Shown here: in pieces, positions 27,501 through 38,200 of the stretch
How the letters are laid out: the number at the start of each line of letters is the position of its first letter
Numbering within the stretch: the first letter of the stretch is position 1
Assembly: GCA_040218415.1 (NCBI GenBank)
Contig: JAVJRN010000079.1
Span: 1-64,000 of the forward strand
DNA length: 64,000 nt
Reading direction: 5' to 3'
From: JAVJRN01 sp040218415
GTDB lineage: Bacteria > Bacteroidota > Bacteroidia > Cytophagales > Cyclobacteriaceae
The notes under the pieces: model-generated
The model's input: the letters and a program-made list of their open reading frames with translations, nothing else
Told to the model about the DNA's origin: nothing
Database searches by the model: none
Translations under genes and position numbers: made by a program

Positions 27501-28968
27501 CATCGCCATCAGGATCGCAGAGGTAATTAAAGGCAATATTTTGCGTACTAATCTGATAATAACCAAAAGACCAAGTATTGAAGAGATCCTCATTACTACC
27601 ACTCCATATATGCTGAGAGGTATTTGTTCCGTCCAATTCTGTAACTACAGGTATGGTTCCACCGATAATTCCACTATCATCCCAATATATCAAATTAAAA
27701 CTCGTGCTTGGCCTCACGTCGAGCATGGTAATACCAGCATTGTTATTCTCTACATCATAAAGAGGCACATGCACTGGTCCTGAGGTAAATCGGCCAGAAA
27801 TGGTCATATCAGTCCCATTTGGAACTGGATTGTCATTTCCATCTAAGCCATCCCATCTCACTACCTGATTTCCTCCTGAATTGATTTGCGTTTCTATAAT
27901 TACATCTGAAGTATTTGGTTGGTATCCATTCGTCCCATTCAGATCAATAATGATAGATATATAGCCTTCTTGGTTCGCATTGAAAAAAATCGTTCCCTCA
28001 CCTCCATTACCGGCACTATTACAGTAGAAGTTAGCGTCAGAAATGGTTATTGAAGGTAAAATAGAAGTAGGATATAGTTCGATATCCGGATTGTTTACAA
28101 AAAGATCAAACTCTAATCTCGCAGAGTTATTCTCTTGACTCATTCGCTCATCAAGAAAGTTGATATCTCCATCACCGTTGGTATCTCCCTGCGTACCGTC
28201 AGTTCCTGTTGAGTTAGCATATATCAACATACCAAAAGGCTGTATACCCGACACGTCAATCTCTTTGATGAAATAGCCTGCATCCGCTCCTCCGATTATT
28301 GAAGGTACGGCGGCATATAATTGAAAATCGTTAGACAGAGCATTATTATCGCCTGCACCTGTAAATGACCAAGCTTTGCAGTAAAGCCTACCTGGCTTCT
28401 CTTCATTGTTGTCATAAACAGAAAAATCCCAGATATCATACCAACTCTTCCTGTTCGCTCCAGGAGCGCCCTGATCAAAAACAATATAAAATGCTTGGTC
28501 TGTGCCTGTATTATTCAGATAGCTAAGCGCTCGATATCCCGCACCTCCTACAACCGCTCTAGGACCTGCTAGTGCTTCCGCTTTACTATCAATTACGCCA
28601 TCCTGAGGTGATTGAAACGTTGCATCATTAGTTGATGCTTGATCTCTTAGGATAGTTTGACTCGAAACCAAGTTATTGTCGCTATCATATAACAAGATTG
28701 TTAAATCGCCATGATCACCACCTGTATTTGTCACAATTCTGCGTAAGCCATAGTACAGCCGCTCTCCATCCTTCACATATACATAAAGCCTATCTTCAGC
28801 AACACCATTGGATTTAAGAAAATTATTAGAGTTACCACCATCATCATGCTGCAAGTAACCTCTATCTCCGTTGTTAGGAATTAAATTTTTTGAGCCTTCA
28901 GCCGTTGTATTAAAAATGACAATTAATGAGAAAGAAAAATAGATTAAAGCTTTAAAAAATCCTTTCAT
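18526..28968 (-). CDS. giant T9SS-secreted protein with thrombospondin type 3-like calcium-binding repeats (3480 aa)
   Basis: Signal peptide at residues 1-23 (cleavage near TTA|EGS). An N-terminal module (about 25-490) ends with a FlgD-Ig-like segment (VVRWDGLDGNDNPVPNGT). Then about 2,700 residues of Asp-rich repeats of the type DLDSDNDGIPD, each DxDxDGxxD loop expected to bind Ca2+. The repeats are interrupted by beta-sandwich-like inserts at about 603-749, 933-1086 and 2243-2376. The third resembles an F5/8 type C-like fold (YVRVIRASG). A conserved pre-C-terminal region (LPLNFLAFTGRFEDGKVKLE) and a type A T9SS sorting domain (YPNPTSRLLHIE, ending VIRVMKN) complete it. The product should be exported by T9SS and anchored or released at the surface as a long calcium-stiffened rod, probably in adhesion or gliding. 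It is a paralogue of the gene upstream. No enzymatic motif is seen. Confidence 0.9.
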   Translation of the reverse strand: MKGFFKALIYFSFSLIVIFNTTAEGSKNLIPNNGDRGYLQHDDGGNSNNFLKSNGVAEDRLYVYVKDGERLYYGLRRIVTNTGGDHGDLTILLYDSDNNLVSSQTILRDQASTNDATFQSPQDGVIDSKAEALAGPRAVVGGAGYRALSYLNNTGTDQAFYIVFDQGAPGANRKSWYDIWDFSVYDNNEEKPGRLYCKAWSFTGAGDNNALSNDFQLYAAVPSIIGGADAGYFIKEIDVSGIQPFGMLIYANSTGTDGTQGDTNGDGDINFLDERMSQENNSARLEFDLFVNNPDIELYPTSILPSITISDANFYCNSAGNGGEGTIFFNANQEGYISIIIDLNGTNGYQPNTSDVIIETQINSGGNQVVRWDGLDGNDNPVPNGTDMTISGRFTSGPVHVPLYDVENNNAGITMLDVRPSTSFNLIYWDDSGIIGGTIPVVTELDGTNTSQHIWSGSNEDLFNTWSFGYYQISTQNIAFNYLCDPDGDGIDASVDLDSDNDGITDANEGVGDFNLDTDGDNIPDYLDVDIAGFVDSNGDGVNDQYDTDLDGIPDGLDLDSDNDGIPDMVENGLVDTDLDGTVDNGSGIADVNANGLDDNYDDACTSGTPPANVTGNATSQTNNSVGTPGNATGVTDANRAELNATTDWLILDMGGVIPSGAQITINSRIRSNANHSNHQIGIRQSLTGVNGDGINLEQFTYSARGVDQNNNYLLASDARYIHITLEVDGGNQSIQVDGIEYSYTPIDPNYCGGVIGTALTPIDTDGDGVDNFLDLDSDNDGIVDVTEAGGTAGTDGRISGFNDADGDGLNDNQQIIALTRPDTDGDGIRNYLDIDSDNDGLTDNIESQLSSSFISPTTTDANGNGLLDIYDPNNGGTLLSPVNTDGDANPDYMDTDADNDGVFDFIEGWDANKDGFSDLDTNNSGTLDDTDACGAFSSPGLLRTENADFENGLKGLTSFSGDVQVTNNAQSGDAAIVVGPAAGGTIISNFIPIDAGVTLTLTGQAFITGAVDYTAIGITYWDATKTTRLAEPQQVISQTGTYGAFTVANATAPAGTAFVEVWSSKAGATGTLNFDNFSLINTATCAGVYTTDTDGDGLYDIYEPYNAPRQNTDNAGESDWQDNDDDNDGALTSGEDINGNNNWADDFTQGGVVIPDYLFKGDVDGDAIAEEDDLDSDNDGILDATEANGEATNPSEDADGDGILNYQDAGISSTLSDASDVNGDGVFDIYDTDLDGIPDFLDLDSDNDGIWDAIEANNGSVPFGLNQTTGRFELQDPDNDGLMNYIDTDDVSAGGISSLANPDSDGDGIRDYLDIDSDGDGIIDNIESQTTASYVALSGVDSDSDGIDDSYDPTSGGVRINPVNSDGLDLQDYLDSDSDNDNVPDNIEGHDANFDGIADATSSGTDTDGDGLDDAYDTDNGGTAAALQNTDGIDFKDWRDDNDDNDSALTINEDINNNGNYADDQTNGQLGSIPDYLYNGDKDNDGIADALDLDSDNDGILDTDEDGGESVNPSLDADGDGIPNFKDADLAGLSSNTDINGDGIFDVYDKDLDGIPDFQDLDSDNDGIPDIVELGGVDADGNGIADNLTDTDNDGLVDLFDSDNSGTLLTLFDTDGDGLINAVDLDSDNDGITDITEAGGTDTNGDGKVDSSTDSDYDGLADLVDTDSGGTAYVSIDTDNDGVQDYLDVDSDNDGITDAVENGAPDTNNDGRIDSFSIDTDNDGLADAVDPDNGGTSISLADTDNDGILDFRDLDSDNDGYPDILEGGGVDSNGDGIVDALLDSDGDGIPDVADVSQTGGSDADGDGIDNVADVDFTGGNDTDGDGIDNNFDPDIDGDGFDDTTEANPYSLIDKDADGNLGFRDLDSDNDGIVDVIEFGQSADPATGTIAGFLDSNNNGWNDTQESTPITPPDSDGDGIRDFNDIDSDNDGIVDNYEAQTKATYVGLSGTDSNQNGLDDVYDPNAGGTLITPVNTDAATVADYLDTDADNDGVVDNIEGDNATKSLYAGWDTGNNNDITDETGYNLDSDEDGLWDVFDNVASSGNNNVTGSSSAVQDTDKDGLWDFQDVDDDNDGFLTSAESTTAIADPNGVIPDYLFGNPDSDGDGINDNVDLDSDNDGLADVNEAGNSGVDPSGDIDGDGLMNFEDSDMDGDGLANTADTDADGNSVTDTWSKADSNGDGVLDVFDKDKDGIPNFRDRDSDNDGIADVIELGLTDANEDGTLDEGSGITDVNTNGHDDRYETGTVIETFAALISSSGTVTSPANAVGGDDDAVATLGANGTIVLDFGVLIDQGSTVTLNMYRDSNNGSVGYTIDYSTDNATWTNFTTDTGLTAQGTTNTVNVTLSASAARYVRVIRASGNRNIAFDYGFVSLLALDSDGDGIANLYDLDSDDDGITDNVEGQPSGSFVAAQIGDADSDGILNVYDETFAIGNAIAPQNTDGTDNPDYLDLDSDNDSVSDLIEGWDGDSNGFASWDTDGDNDATDEAGYNNDNDADGIKYLFDSFNGLGNINNINGSNQSLQDTDSDAIPDFRDINDDGDNNNTIDEDNNSNANFADDFTQGGGAIPDYLYRPDADLDGIDNNVDLDADNDGILNTDEYDGATYATAGDGPFDDDDADGLYNYLDADATNFTDANNDGVDDRVDKDRDGVPNFFDLDSDNDGILDAIEANDGLLPIIGGFDQNTGRFSGTDSGPADGLVDVLAGTPLAKGNLDGDALDDYLDIDSDNDGLTDNVEGPTTANYAVPTGIDTDGDGIDDRYDPDNGGTVIIPTNTDGTDEPDYRDTDSDNDTNTAFIVGDIIEGYDANRNGFSDLDTDLDGLLSDQNGYNIDTDNDGLWNLFDTFSGRGVNNIVGTRANLQDTDGDGILDFRDTDDDADAITTAVEDVNGDGNWTNDKVQGGGATPDYLYFNDSDNDRIADGQDADGDNDGIPDSNEYDNTVYRNPFGDQDADGVFNFNDSDNPTDLSSNPLTDTNSDGIWDEYDWDLDGVPNFFDLDSDNDGIPDIIEAGGVDTDNDGKVDGTTDSDGDGIFDNVDVDSAPGNGGSGVDTDGDDIDDTFDVDLTGGTDADGDSIDDDYDLDTDGDGVINTIDPDEGGTALENGDFDNDGLKNVFDYDADNDGILDIIEAGGADFDGNGILDAFGDTDGDGWGNSRDSDNGGTAFTYPNTDGTGGANYLDIDSEGDGNYDWNEGFDDNEDLSHISDYAARIAAYNSTTSSTNYSTADGNANSIPDYLDDADGDNWPNLLDPDNATYYLDTDQDGIINLFDIDQNGNFYGNVSGVPDNDEDNVANVLDLTDIPLPLNFLAFTGRFEDGKVKLEWSTSDEINVSHFEILHGYQSKDLEAVGTVKANNVEGKHTYQFEHNSVINGYHYYQIKEIDYDDHTSYTQIILVEINASNISWSVYPNPTSRLLHIETNVELTGFTLKVVDMTGRALKVYTYSEPRNTVEIDVSDWNVGLYQLILETPSGQKVIRVMKN
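19070..27500 (-). repeat. coding tandem repeat array (thrombospondin type 3-like) in the 3480-aa protein
   Basis: The DNA is a long run of degenerate repeats, visible on the plus strand as recurring ATCATTATCTGAATC and CCATCACCATC words. I counted about 18 copies of the core SDNDG in the protein plus many related DADNDG and DTDNDG loops. A larger unit of several hundred residues recurs about five times, marked by IEGxDANxDGFxDxD, later EDxNGNxxxxDDxTQGG and PDYLYxxDxDxDGI. Confidence 0.85.
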
Positions 28969-29228
28969 ATTGCAGTATTATTATAACTACAAAGAAACCT
29001 TAAATGAAAGTAATTAGGGTGATTTTAAGAAGGTATCCACCATGTGAATAAAGTAGTTTATCGAAAATATTTGGCGATAAACAAATTGTCTTACTACTTA
29101 TTTCAATAATCACCTACATTTTGGAGTATGTACACGATGGATTATTTCAATAGCCCATAAAATTAAAAACATCCCCAAAGTTGGTCTATTGGAGATGTTC
29201 TTTTGAGTATTTCGTGAGTACAAGCTAG
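28969..29228. promoter_or_regulatory. intergenic region between the two giant genes
   Basis: 260 bases hold the terminator of the upstream giant gene and, nearer 28969-29100, the presumed promoter and leader of the downstream one (minus strand). No clear -7 motif is recognised. Confidence 0.4.
29167..29200 (-). terminator. intrinsic terminator of the 4514-aa giant gene
   Basis: On the minus strand AACATCTCCAA - TAGACCAAC - TTTGGGGATGTT is followed by TTTAATTT. It lies about 30 bases after the stop at 29229. The spacer of 260 bases and this hairpin suggest the two giant genes are separately transcribed. Confidence 0.75.
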
Positions 29229-32200
29229 CTATTCTACAAAAAACTTTTGCTGATGCAACACCCCACTATTTTCGATATTCAAGAAATAAATTCCAGAGGT
29301 TAGTTCGCTCAAATCGAGGTTTATGGCCTCCTTATTATGATCAAATATCATTTGAGTTTTCAATACTACACCGCCTCCAATATCTGTTAATGTCAATTCG
29401 ATATTGCCAACTCTGTTATTAAACCTAATATTCATTATTTCTTTTACTGGATTTGGATAGATCAATATTTGCAGATCTGTCAAATCTACCTGTACACTAA
29501 CGAGGGATGAATACTCGAAATCACCATCAAAATCTACTTGCAATAATCGATAGTAGTTTATCCCAGCATGTGGTTCAGCATCTATTAAATCATATTCTAT
29601 CAATTCGTTGGAAAAACCAGCACCTTTCACCCTATCTATTGTTTCAAACTCAATTCCGTCAATGGATCTTTGAATGTCAAAATAATCATTATCTATCTCC
29701 GTAGCAGTGACCCAACGGAGCAACACTTTCTCCTCAATAAATTGAGCACTAAACGAAATCAAAGTAACTGGTAGTGCGATATCATCATCACTATCATACT
29801 GGTTAGGCCTTCCATTACCATTGTTGTCTGGTTCTCCACTTACACCACTGTAAGCTATCCCGCCACTATTTTCATCGTGTAGGTTAACTAGTCCATCACC
29901 GTCAGCATCAAAATATGCCGCGTTGCTTGGATCCAAGTAGTTAGGACGTCCATCGCCATTAGTATCCTCTAACCAATCCGGAATGCCGTCTGAATCCGTA
30001 TCGGTAGCTGGATATTGTCCTGAACCATTGTTTAGCTCATAAGTGGCAGCTCTTGACACAAAATCATTAGATGCATTGCCATTTTCATCATCATCAAACG
30101 CCTCTATGTAATCGAAAATACCATCCCCATCAGAATCAATATCCCTGAAGTCTGGCCCGTCCGTACCATCTGTATTCGGAATAGTGAGTCTGGTACCTCC
30201 ATTATTTGTATCTAAGTTATTATGAAGTCCATCTCCATCAGTATCTAATAAGCTGGTATATTGACCATCTGCATTCATTTCGGCCGGCAAAGGTCCGCCA
30301 TTTCCTTCATAAGCATCAGCAATACCGTCACTATCCGTATCAAGATCAATATTATTATTTAATCCGTCCCCGTCCATATCCAAGTTGCTAAAAGGTGTTC
30401 CGCCATTGTCAGAATCATAGGTATTAGACCACCCATCACCATCATTATCAGTAGAATTATCCGTTTGACCATCACCATTGGCATCTGTTCCGCCAAATTC
30501 AATAACATCTGGTATTCCATCATTATCGGCATCCAAATCTCTGTATGTTGGCAAACCATCTCCGTCAGAATCATTGATAGTTAAAGCTGTGCCCCCATTA
30601 TCAGGATCATAAGCATCTACTATTCCATCACCATCAGTATCTGTTGGATTGTCTACACGCCCGTTATTGTTGACGTCTAATCCTCCATTTTCAATAATAT
30701 CTGGCAGACCATCATTGTCAGAATCTAAATCAAGATAATCCGCTCCAGCTAAACCGTCTGTATTTGGAATCAATAGAGCCGTTCCTGAATTATCCGTATC
30801 CACATTATCATGAAGGCCGTCACCGTCAGTATCTGTCAACGTTCCATATTGTCCATCTGAGTCCATATCTGACGGTAATGTACCTCCATTCGCTTCGAGA
30901 GCATCTGGCAACCCATCGTTATCACTGTCAAGATCAAGGTAATTTCTCCTACCATCACCATCGGTATCAGTCAAAATCAACACCGATCCTCCATTATCAG
31001 CATCGTGGATATTCACCCATCCGTCACCGTCAGTGTCCGTTGAAATATCCACCTTTCCGTTTCCATCTGCGTCGGCTCCACCGGCTTCTCTGATGTCCGC
31101 TATGCCATCATTATCACTATCGACATCTCGGTAATTCTTGAAACCATCGCCATCTGAGTCAGGAACTGTTAGGGCTGATCCACCCTCATTGCTGTCCACA
31201 ATGCTGATCAAACCATCATCGTTCGCATCCGTGTTACCATCCAAACGACCATTATTATCTATATCTACTCCTCCAGCTTCTATGATATCGCTGATTCCAT
31301 CATTATCACTATCTAGGTCAAGAAAATCAACATTAGCATCTCCATCAGAATTAGGATTGGCGAAAACAGATCCTGAATTATCCGTATCTACATCGTTTGC
31401 CAGACCATCACTGTCACCGTCATTACTTACAACATAAGAAGATAAATATCTACCATTTACGGTCATATTGATTGGCCTGTTTCCGTTGTTGGCTTCTATT
31501 GCGTCAGGAATACCATCATTATCGCTATCCAAATCTAGGTGATTAGGGATACCATCTAAATCTTGATCGAAGTTATCATTAACATTGTCTGTGTTAGTAT
31601 CAAGGAAATCTGCGATATCTACATCCTCGTAATTCAATTGTCCATCAAAATCATCATCTCCACTTGGATCATTACCAAATGAAGATACCTCAGTAACATC
31701 TGGAATACCGTCATTATCATCATCTAGGTCTTCTCTATCTGCCACCAAGTCGTTATCACTATCTAATAAACAGAACCCTATTGCATCCACTTCAAAATCT
31801 GGAACTGGTCCGTCTTTAGTAATTCTGATAAATCTAGTATTAGTCGCTGGCGAAAATAAGGACGTAATGAAATTAACATCGTCATTCGTCGTGGATGTTC
31901 CGAGGGTAGTGTATGAACCATCGTCCACTGATTCTAGAATAGTCATGGTAGATATACCTACATCTCCTGTTTGTTTTTTCCAAGTCACCGAAATAGTACC
32001 TACATCAGTGGTTCGCATATCAAAATCTAGCTCGTCACCACCAGTATCGAAAAGAACAGTCACTCCGTCAGGAGCTCCAATTGCTTCATCTGAATCCGCC
32101 TCAGAGACGCCATTACTTGGTGTAATGTCTGCATCAATTGGATAAACTTGAACAGAGTTCGCACCACATGGATTGGTAGTGATTTCTAAATAGTCTGGAG

Positions 32201-35200
32201 TACCATTAGCCGGGTTGATATCGGCATTTTCATCTGTAGATGGTATTCCATCTCCATCATCATCTGTGTCGAATACGTCTATCCCACCAGTTCCGTCAGT
32301 ATCTTGAAAAGAAGGAATAGCACCTTCAAAATTATTATCAATTCCATCATTATCGGAATCTAGCCCTGAAGGATTCACACCAGCAACACCATCAACAGTA
32401 CCTCCTGAATTAGTCACATCAATATTACTGTCAAAAGCTTCAATAAGATCATCAACACTGTCGTTATCTGAATCAGTATCTCTATAATTTGGACTTCCAT
32501 CTGAATCAGAATCAGTATAAGGAAGGGCACTTCCGCTATCATCAGGATCAACCGTATCAGCCAAACCATCATTATCATTATCACTAGGTATGCCAGTTCC
32601 GATTATCCCGTCATTGTCACCATCAAGACCACCAGCTTCTACTACATCAACAATACCATCCGCATCCGCATCAAGATCTCTATAATCAGGTCTATTAGTA
32701 TCACCACCAGAAATGCCATTGTCTGAATTAGGATTGGCTAGTGGCGTTCCTGAGTTATCTGTATCTACATCATTATGTAATCCGTCATTATCAGTATCTG
32801 TAAAGACAGAATACGTACCATTGGCATCCATATTGGATGGAAGTGAGCCTCCGTTTGCTTCGACAGCATCTGGTATACCATCATTATCACTATCCAGATC
32901 ATAACGATCAATATATGAATCACCATCAGTATCTGTATCAGCATATAAAACGCCACCGTTTGATGCGTCTCTATCATTCGAATAGCCATCACCGTCGGTA
33001 TCAGAAAACGTCGAATACTGCCCGTTAGCATTCATATTCGCCGGAAGTACTCCGTCATTGGCCTCAAGCGCATCTGGCAACCCATCATTGTCAGAATCAA
33101 GATCGGCGAAATCGTTTAGTCCATCACCATCCGTATCCCTGTAAGTATATGGTGCGGCTCCATTATTGTTGTCAAACGTATCTGGCCAACCGTCGACATC
33201 ACTATCTGTGGTAACATCTGGTACACCGTCATTATCTGAGTCCACTGTACCATTTACTTCTAAGACGTCTGACAATCCGTCGTTATCAGAATCTAAGTCC
33301 TGAAAACCAAATAGTCCGTCACCATCGATATCAACTATATTCAATGCTGTTCCGCCGTTATTACTATCAAATGTGTCTGACCACCCATCATTATCAGAAT
33401 CAGTATTCGGGTTGGCAGGAAGACCATCATTATTAATATCGGCACCTCCCATCTCTACAATGTCAGGTATACCATCATTATCAGCATCTATATCTCGATA
33501 GTCTGGTAATATTCCGTCTCCATCACTATCAGGAATGGCAAGCGCTGTTCCTGAATTATCAGAGTCGAAAGTATCGGCGAGTCCATCACCATCAGTATCA
33601 ACAAAGTTGTCAACTCTTCCATTATTATTGGCGTCCACTCCTCCTGCTTCAATTATATCTTGAATACCATCATTGTCAGAGTCAATATCTAAATGATCTG
33701 GAAGACCATCGCCATCGGTCGAAACGATAGTTGGAGTGGTTCCATCAGTATCGTTTAGAAGTCCATCGGAATCTGTATCGTTTGATCCTGCAACATATGC
33801 ACTTGTATATTGGCCATTGGCATTCATATTGGCTGGTAAACTGCCGCCATTTCTTTCTATTGCATCAGGAATACCATCATTATCAGAATCTAAATCACGG
33901 TAGTTCTCATTTCCATCATTGTCTTTGTCTCTGATTATTAATGCGGTTCCCCCATTGTCTGAATCATATAAATCTACCCATCCATCGGCATCTGTATCCG
34001 TCAGCACATCCGCAAGCCCGTCATTGGTCACATCTGTACCATCTGCTTCATATAAATCTGACAAGCCGTCATTATCTGTGTCTGCATCAATATAATTTGG
34101 TAATCCATCACCATCCAGATCTTCCAGAATATATGCTGAGCCGCCATTATCCACATCAACAGCATTCGCTAAACCATCGGAATCAGAATCGCTGAACGCA
34201 TCACCGACTCCATCATTATCTGAGTCAGCACCACCTGCCTCTATAATGTCTGGAATACCATCATTATCAGAATCTAAGTCTTTATAGTCCTCCAAACCAT
34301 CACCATCAGAATCGGGTAATGACAATGCAGTTCCTCCTTGACTTGGTTCTACGTCATCCACCAAACCATTTTCATTTGCATCATTAGCTTGTGTATATGC
34401 TGCGGGATATTGTCCCTCTGAATTCATGCCAACTGGGCGAATACCTCCATTGGCTTCTAGAGCATCAGGAATTCCATCATTGTCAGAATCAAGATCTAAG
34501 AAATCAGGTATTCCATCCAAATCTGTATCGTACCGATCATCTATTCCATCATTATTGATATCTGCGAAACCAGGTTCAGAACTATCCTGAAAGGCAGGAA
34601 TACCATCCCCATCCCCATCGTTATATGGGTTTGACAATTCACCTATTTCAACAGTATTGGGTATTCCATCACTGTCGCTATCAAAAGAAACATTATCTGC
34701 CAATCCATCCTGATCTCTATCAGCAAAAAACAAATAATCTGGACTCGCACCTCCTCCTTGGTTCCTATCATCATACCAAAAATTGTTTGCGTTAAAGTTT
34801 TCATTTCTTGTAAGCACTTCATCACCATCATCATCATTATCGCGCCAATCTCTTGTGCCATCTGAATCAGCATCCTGTAATGCAGCGATTGTTCCGTTAA
34901 TATTGTTTACTCCAAACCCGGCAAAAACATCAAACAAGTCGACAATTCCGTCATTGTCGGTATCTGTATTATATCCAGTCTCAGTGGTGTAGTCATTATC
35001 ATCTTGTGCTGTATCCCAGTCGGCAAATCCATTCACGTTTTGATCATGTCCTTCTATTCGATCCTCTACACCGTCACCGTCAGATTCTAAATCTCTATAA
35101 TCAGGTTCAGAATCTCCATATGTCGCCACAAGTCGATCCGTATTTATTGGATCTATGGCTGTACCACCATTATCTACGTCGTAACTATTATCTAGGCCAT

Positions 35201-38200
35201 CCTTATCGGTATCTACACCGGAAGGTTCAATTCTAGTTTCAGACTGACCCTCTTGGTTGTCAGAAATACCATCGTTATCACTATCGAGATCAAGATAGTC
35301 GGGTAAACCATCACTATCAAAATCCTCAGATTTATACATAAATCGAGCACCGTAAACAGCAACTCCTCTATTCGTTCTGGTTATTCGTATATACCTCGTA
35401 TCAGCCGTTGTTGTATATGTTAAAACTTCATAAGGAGTTGTATTACTTACATCAACAGAAGAAGTATACGATTGTGTATTGGAAAAATTAGTCCCGTCTT
35501 CCGATTGGGTAATATCTGCTTCAGCATTGTCTCCAGACGGTTGAAGACGTGCCAAGTACACATAGACAACAGATCCGCTTAAGATAGTGTCTCCAAGATC
35601 CAGAGTTATGTTATCGCCTGATCTCACTTCCGAATAGGCTAACGGGTCACTTAAAGGATTTCCCAATGCATTTGCTGGATTAACTGTTCCTACATTGTTT
35701 TGAGAAATTGCATATACCACATCTTGACGACCATCATTATTGGCATCTATACCGCCCGCTTCTATGGCATCTACAATGCCGTCATTATCGGAATCAATGT
35801 CAAAAAAGTTTGGAATACCATCATAATCTTGGTCCACTTGGTCGTCAACTCCATCACCATTTATATCTATAAAAGAACCATTATTAACATCCGAAGCATC
35901 TAAGTAATTGTAAATATTATCACCATCTGCATCGTCAAAAGGAGTACCTCCTGAACCATAAACTGCATTTACGTATTCATCGACATTGCTTATTCCATCA
36001 TCGTCAGAATCCAAGTCGATGGCGTCAAGTATGCCATCACCATCTTTGTCAGGGAAGAAAAGGTAATCTGGAATGGTTACGCCCCCTTGGGTAAAGTCAT
36101 TGGCGTAATTTCCATCGGAAGGATCTCTATCTTCATCGACTGTATTTATTCCATCACCGTCATCATCAACATCGCGATAATCTGGAGAACCGTCAAGGTT
36201 AGTGTCTTGATAATCGGCATTTGAAGCATCAATGTTTGTGATTCCTTTTACCGTATTGTTAGTGTCATAAATATTCCAAAGTCCATCCCTATCCCTATCA
36301 GCATTATAACCTATCTCATTGGTGATGCTATTGTCTCCGTCAGTATCCCAATCCGCAAATCCATCACTATTGGCATCATGACCTTCGATGATATCATTTA
36401 ATCCGTCTCCATCACTATCCAGATTAAGATAGTCGGGAACAGAACCATTGGTAATTACCGGTGTAATGGTAGTTGCACCTGTATTCCCATCATAAACATT
36501 TAATAAACCATCATTATCAGAATCACCTTTTACCGGAGCGATGTAAGAACCTCCAGCGACCTGCGACTCTCTGTTATCGGTCAATCCGTCATTGTCTGAG
36601 TCTAGATCTAAAACATCCTTTATGCCATCAGCATCCGTATCTGGATTTACAATGTTGCTTGTTACACCATTGTCTACGGCATCCGCTAATCCATCACCGT
36701 CGGCATCATTCGCCGGGTCATAATTGGCATTAGCTACAGTAAAACCAACAGAAGGAACAATACCCTGATTTGCTTCAATCGCATCAGGAATACCATCATT
36801 ATCTGAATCTAAGTCTAAGAAATCTGGCACACCATCTCGATCCGTATCGTAACGATCATCTGTACCATTATTATCCGTATCCACAAAACCTGCGAAATCT
36901 GGATCTTCGTAGTTGAGTCTACCGTCTCCATCTGCATCTGCACTTGGATCAATGCCTACTCCACCATCTTCATCAGTATCCACAATACCATCATTATCTG
37001 AATCTAGATCATCAGTATCTTCTATGGTATCCCCATCTTCGTCTCTAGTTTTGTATAAGTAGTTTGGAATATTGCCATCTGGGTCATCTCCAAAAACATT
37101 AGTTTCTGTTCCTCCAGTGCCATCTCCGGTATTTATACCATCACCGTCATCATCAAGATCTTGGAAATCAAATTCATCATCGTTATCCGTGTCTTGATTA
37201 GCGGTATTTGAACCTACAATATTGGCAGAACCCAGTCCGCCAAACGTATCGAAAATATCAAGTATACCATCGAGATCTAAATCTGTGTTAAAGCCGACTT
37301 CATCAGTAAAAACACCGTCAAGATCACTATCCCAATCACCAAAGCCATCTTTGTTGGCATCATCGCCTTCGATAATATCCAAAATACCATCTCCATCGCT
37401 ATCATCATCTAAATAATCCGGTTCTCCCGTTCCATCAGTATTTACAGGAATCAATAGCGTTCCACCATTGTCTGGGTCATAGGCATCATCTAGTCCATCA
37501 CCGTCGGTATCGTTTCCTGAAATTGATAAAAATGTAGATTTTGTTTGAGCCTCAACAATATCAACAATACCATCATTGTCGCTATCTAGATCAAGATGAT
37601 CCTCAATATTGTCTGAATCTGAGTCGGGAGGCGATATAGCTGCGCCTTCCTGACCATCATTTAGACCATTCCCATTGTTATCTAAAAATCCATTGATTCG
37701 ACCGTTGGCATCTACTGTTAAACCTATTTCTATGGCATCAACAATGCCGTCATTGTCACTATCAATATCTGCGAAATCAGGTTGTCCGTCATTGTCAGTA
37801 TCTCCGCCAGGAAATGGGTTCAACTCTACACTATCATAATATCCATTGTTATTGGCATCTAGATCAGATCCGTCAACCAAACCATTGCCATCAGCATCAG
37901 CTCCTCCACCCTCTGAAATATCCGACAGCCCATCATTATCACTATCGAGATCTTGATAATTTTGCAGTCCATCTCCGTCTTGATCGTTAAAAGTAAGTGA
38001 TGTCCCTCCATTATCAGTATCGACTACATCTGAAAAACCATCATTGTCCGTATCGACAAAACCATCAAGCTCACCATCAGAATTTGTATCCCTGCCGCCT
38101 TGCTCGGTAGCGTCAGCAATTCCGTCACCATCAGAATCAACATCCAAATAATCATTGAGACTATCTGAGTCCGAATTAGGATAGGTAAAAGGTGTGCCAC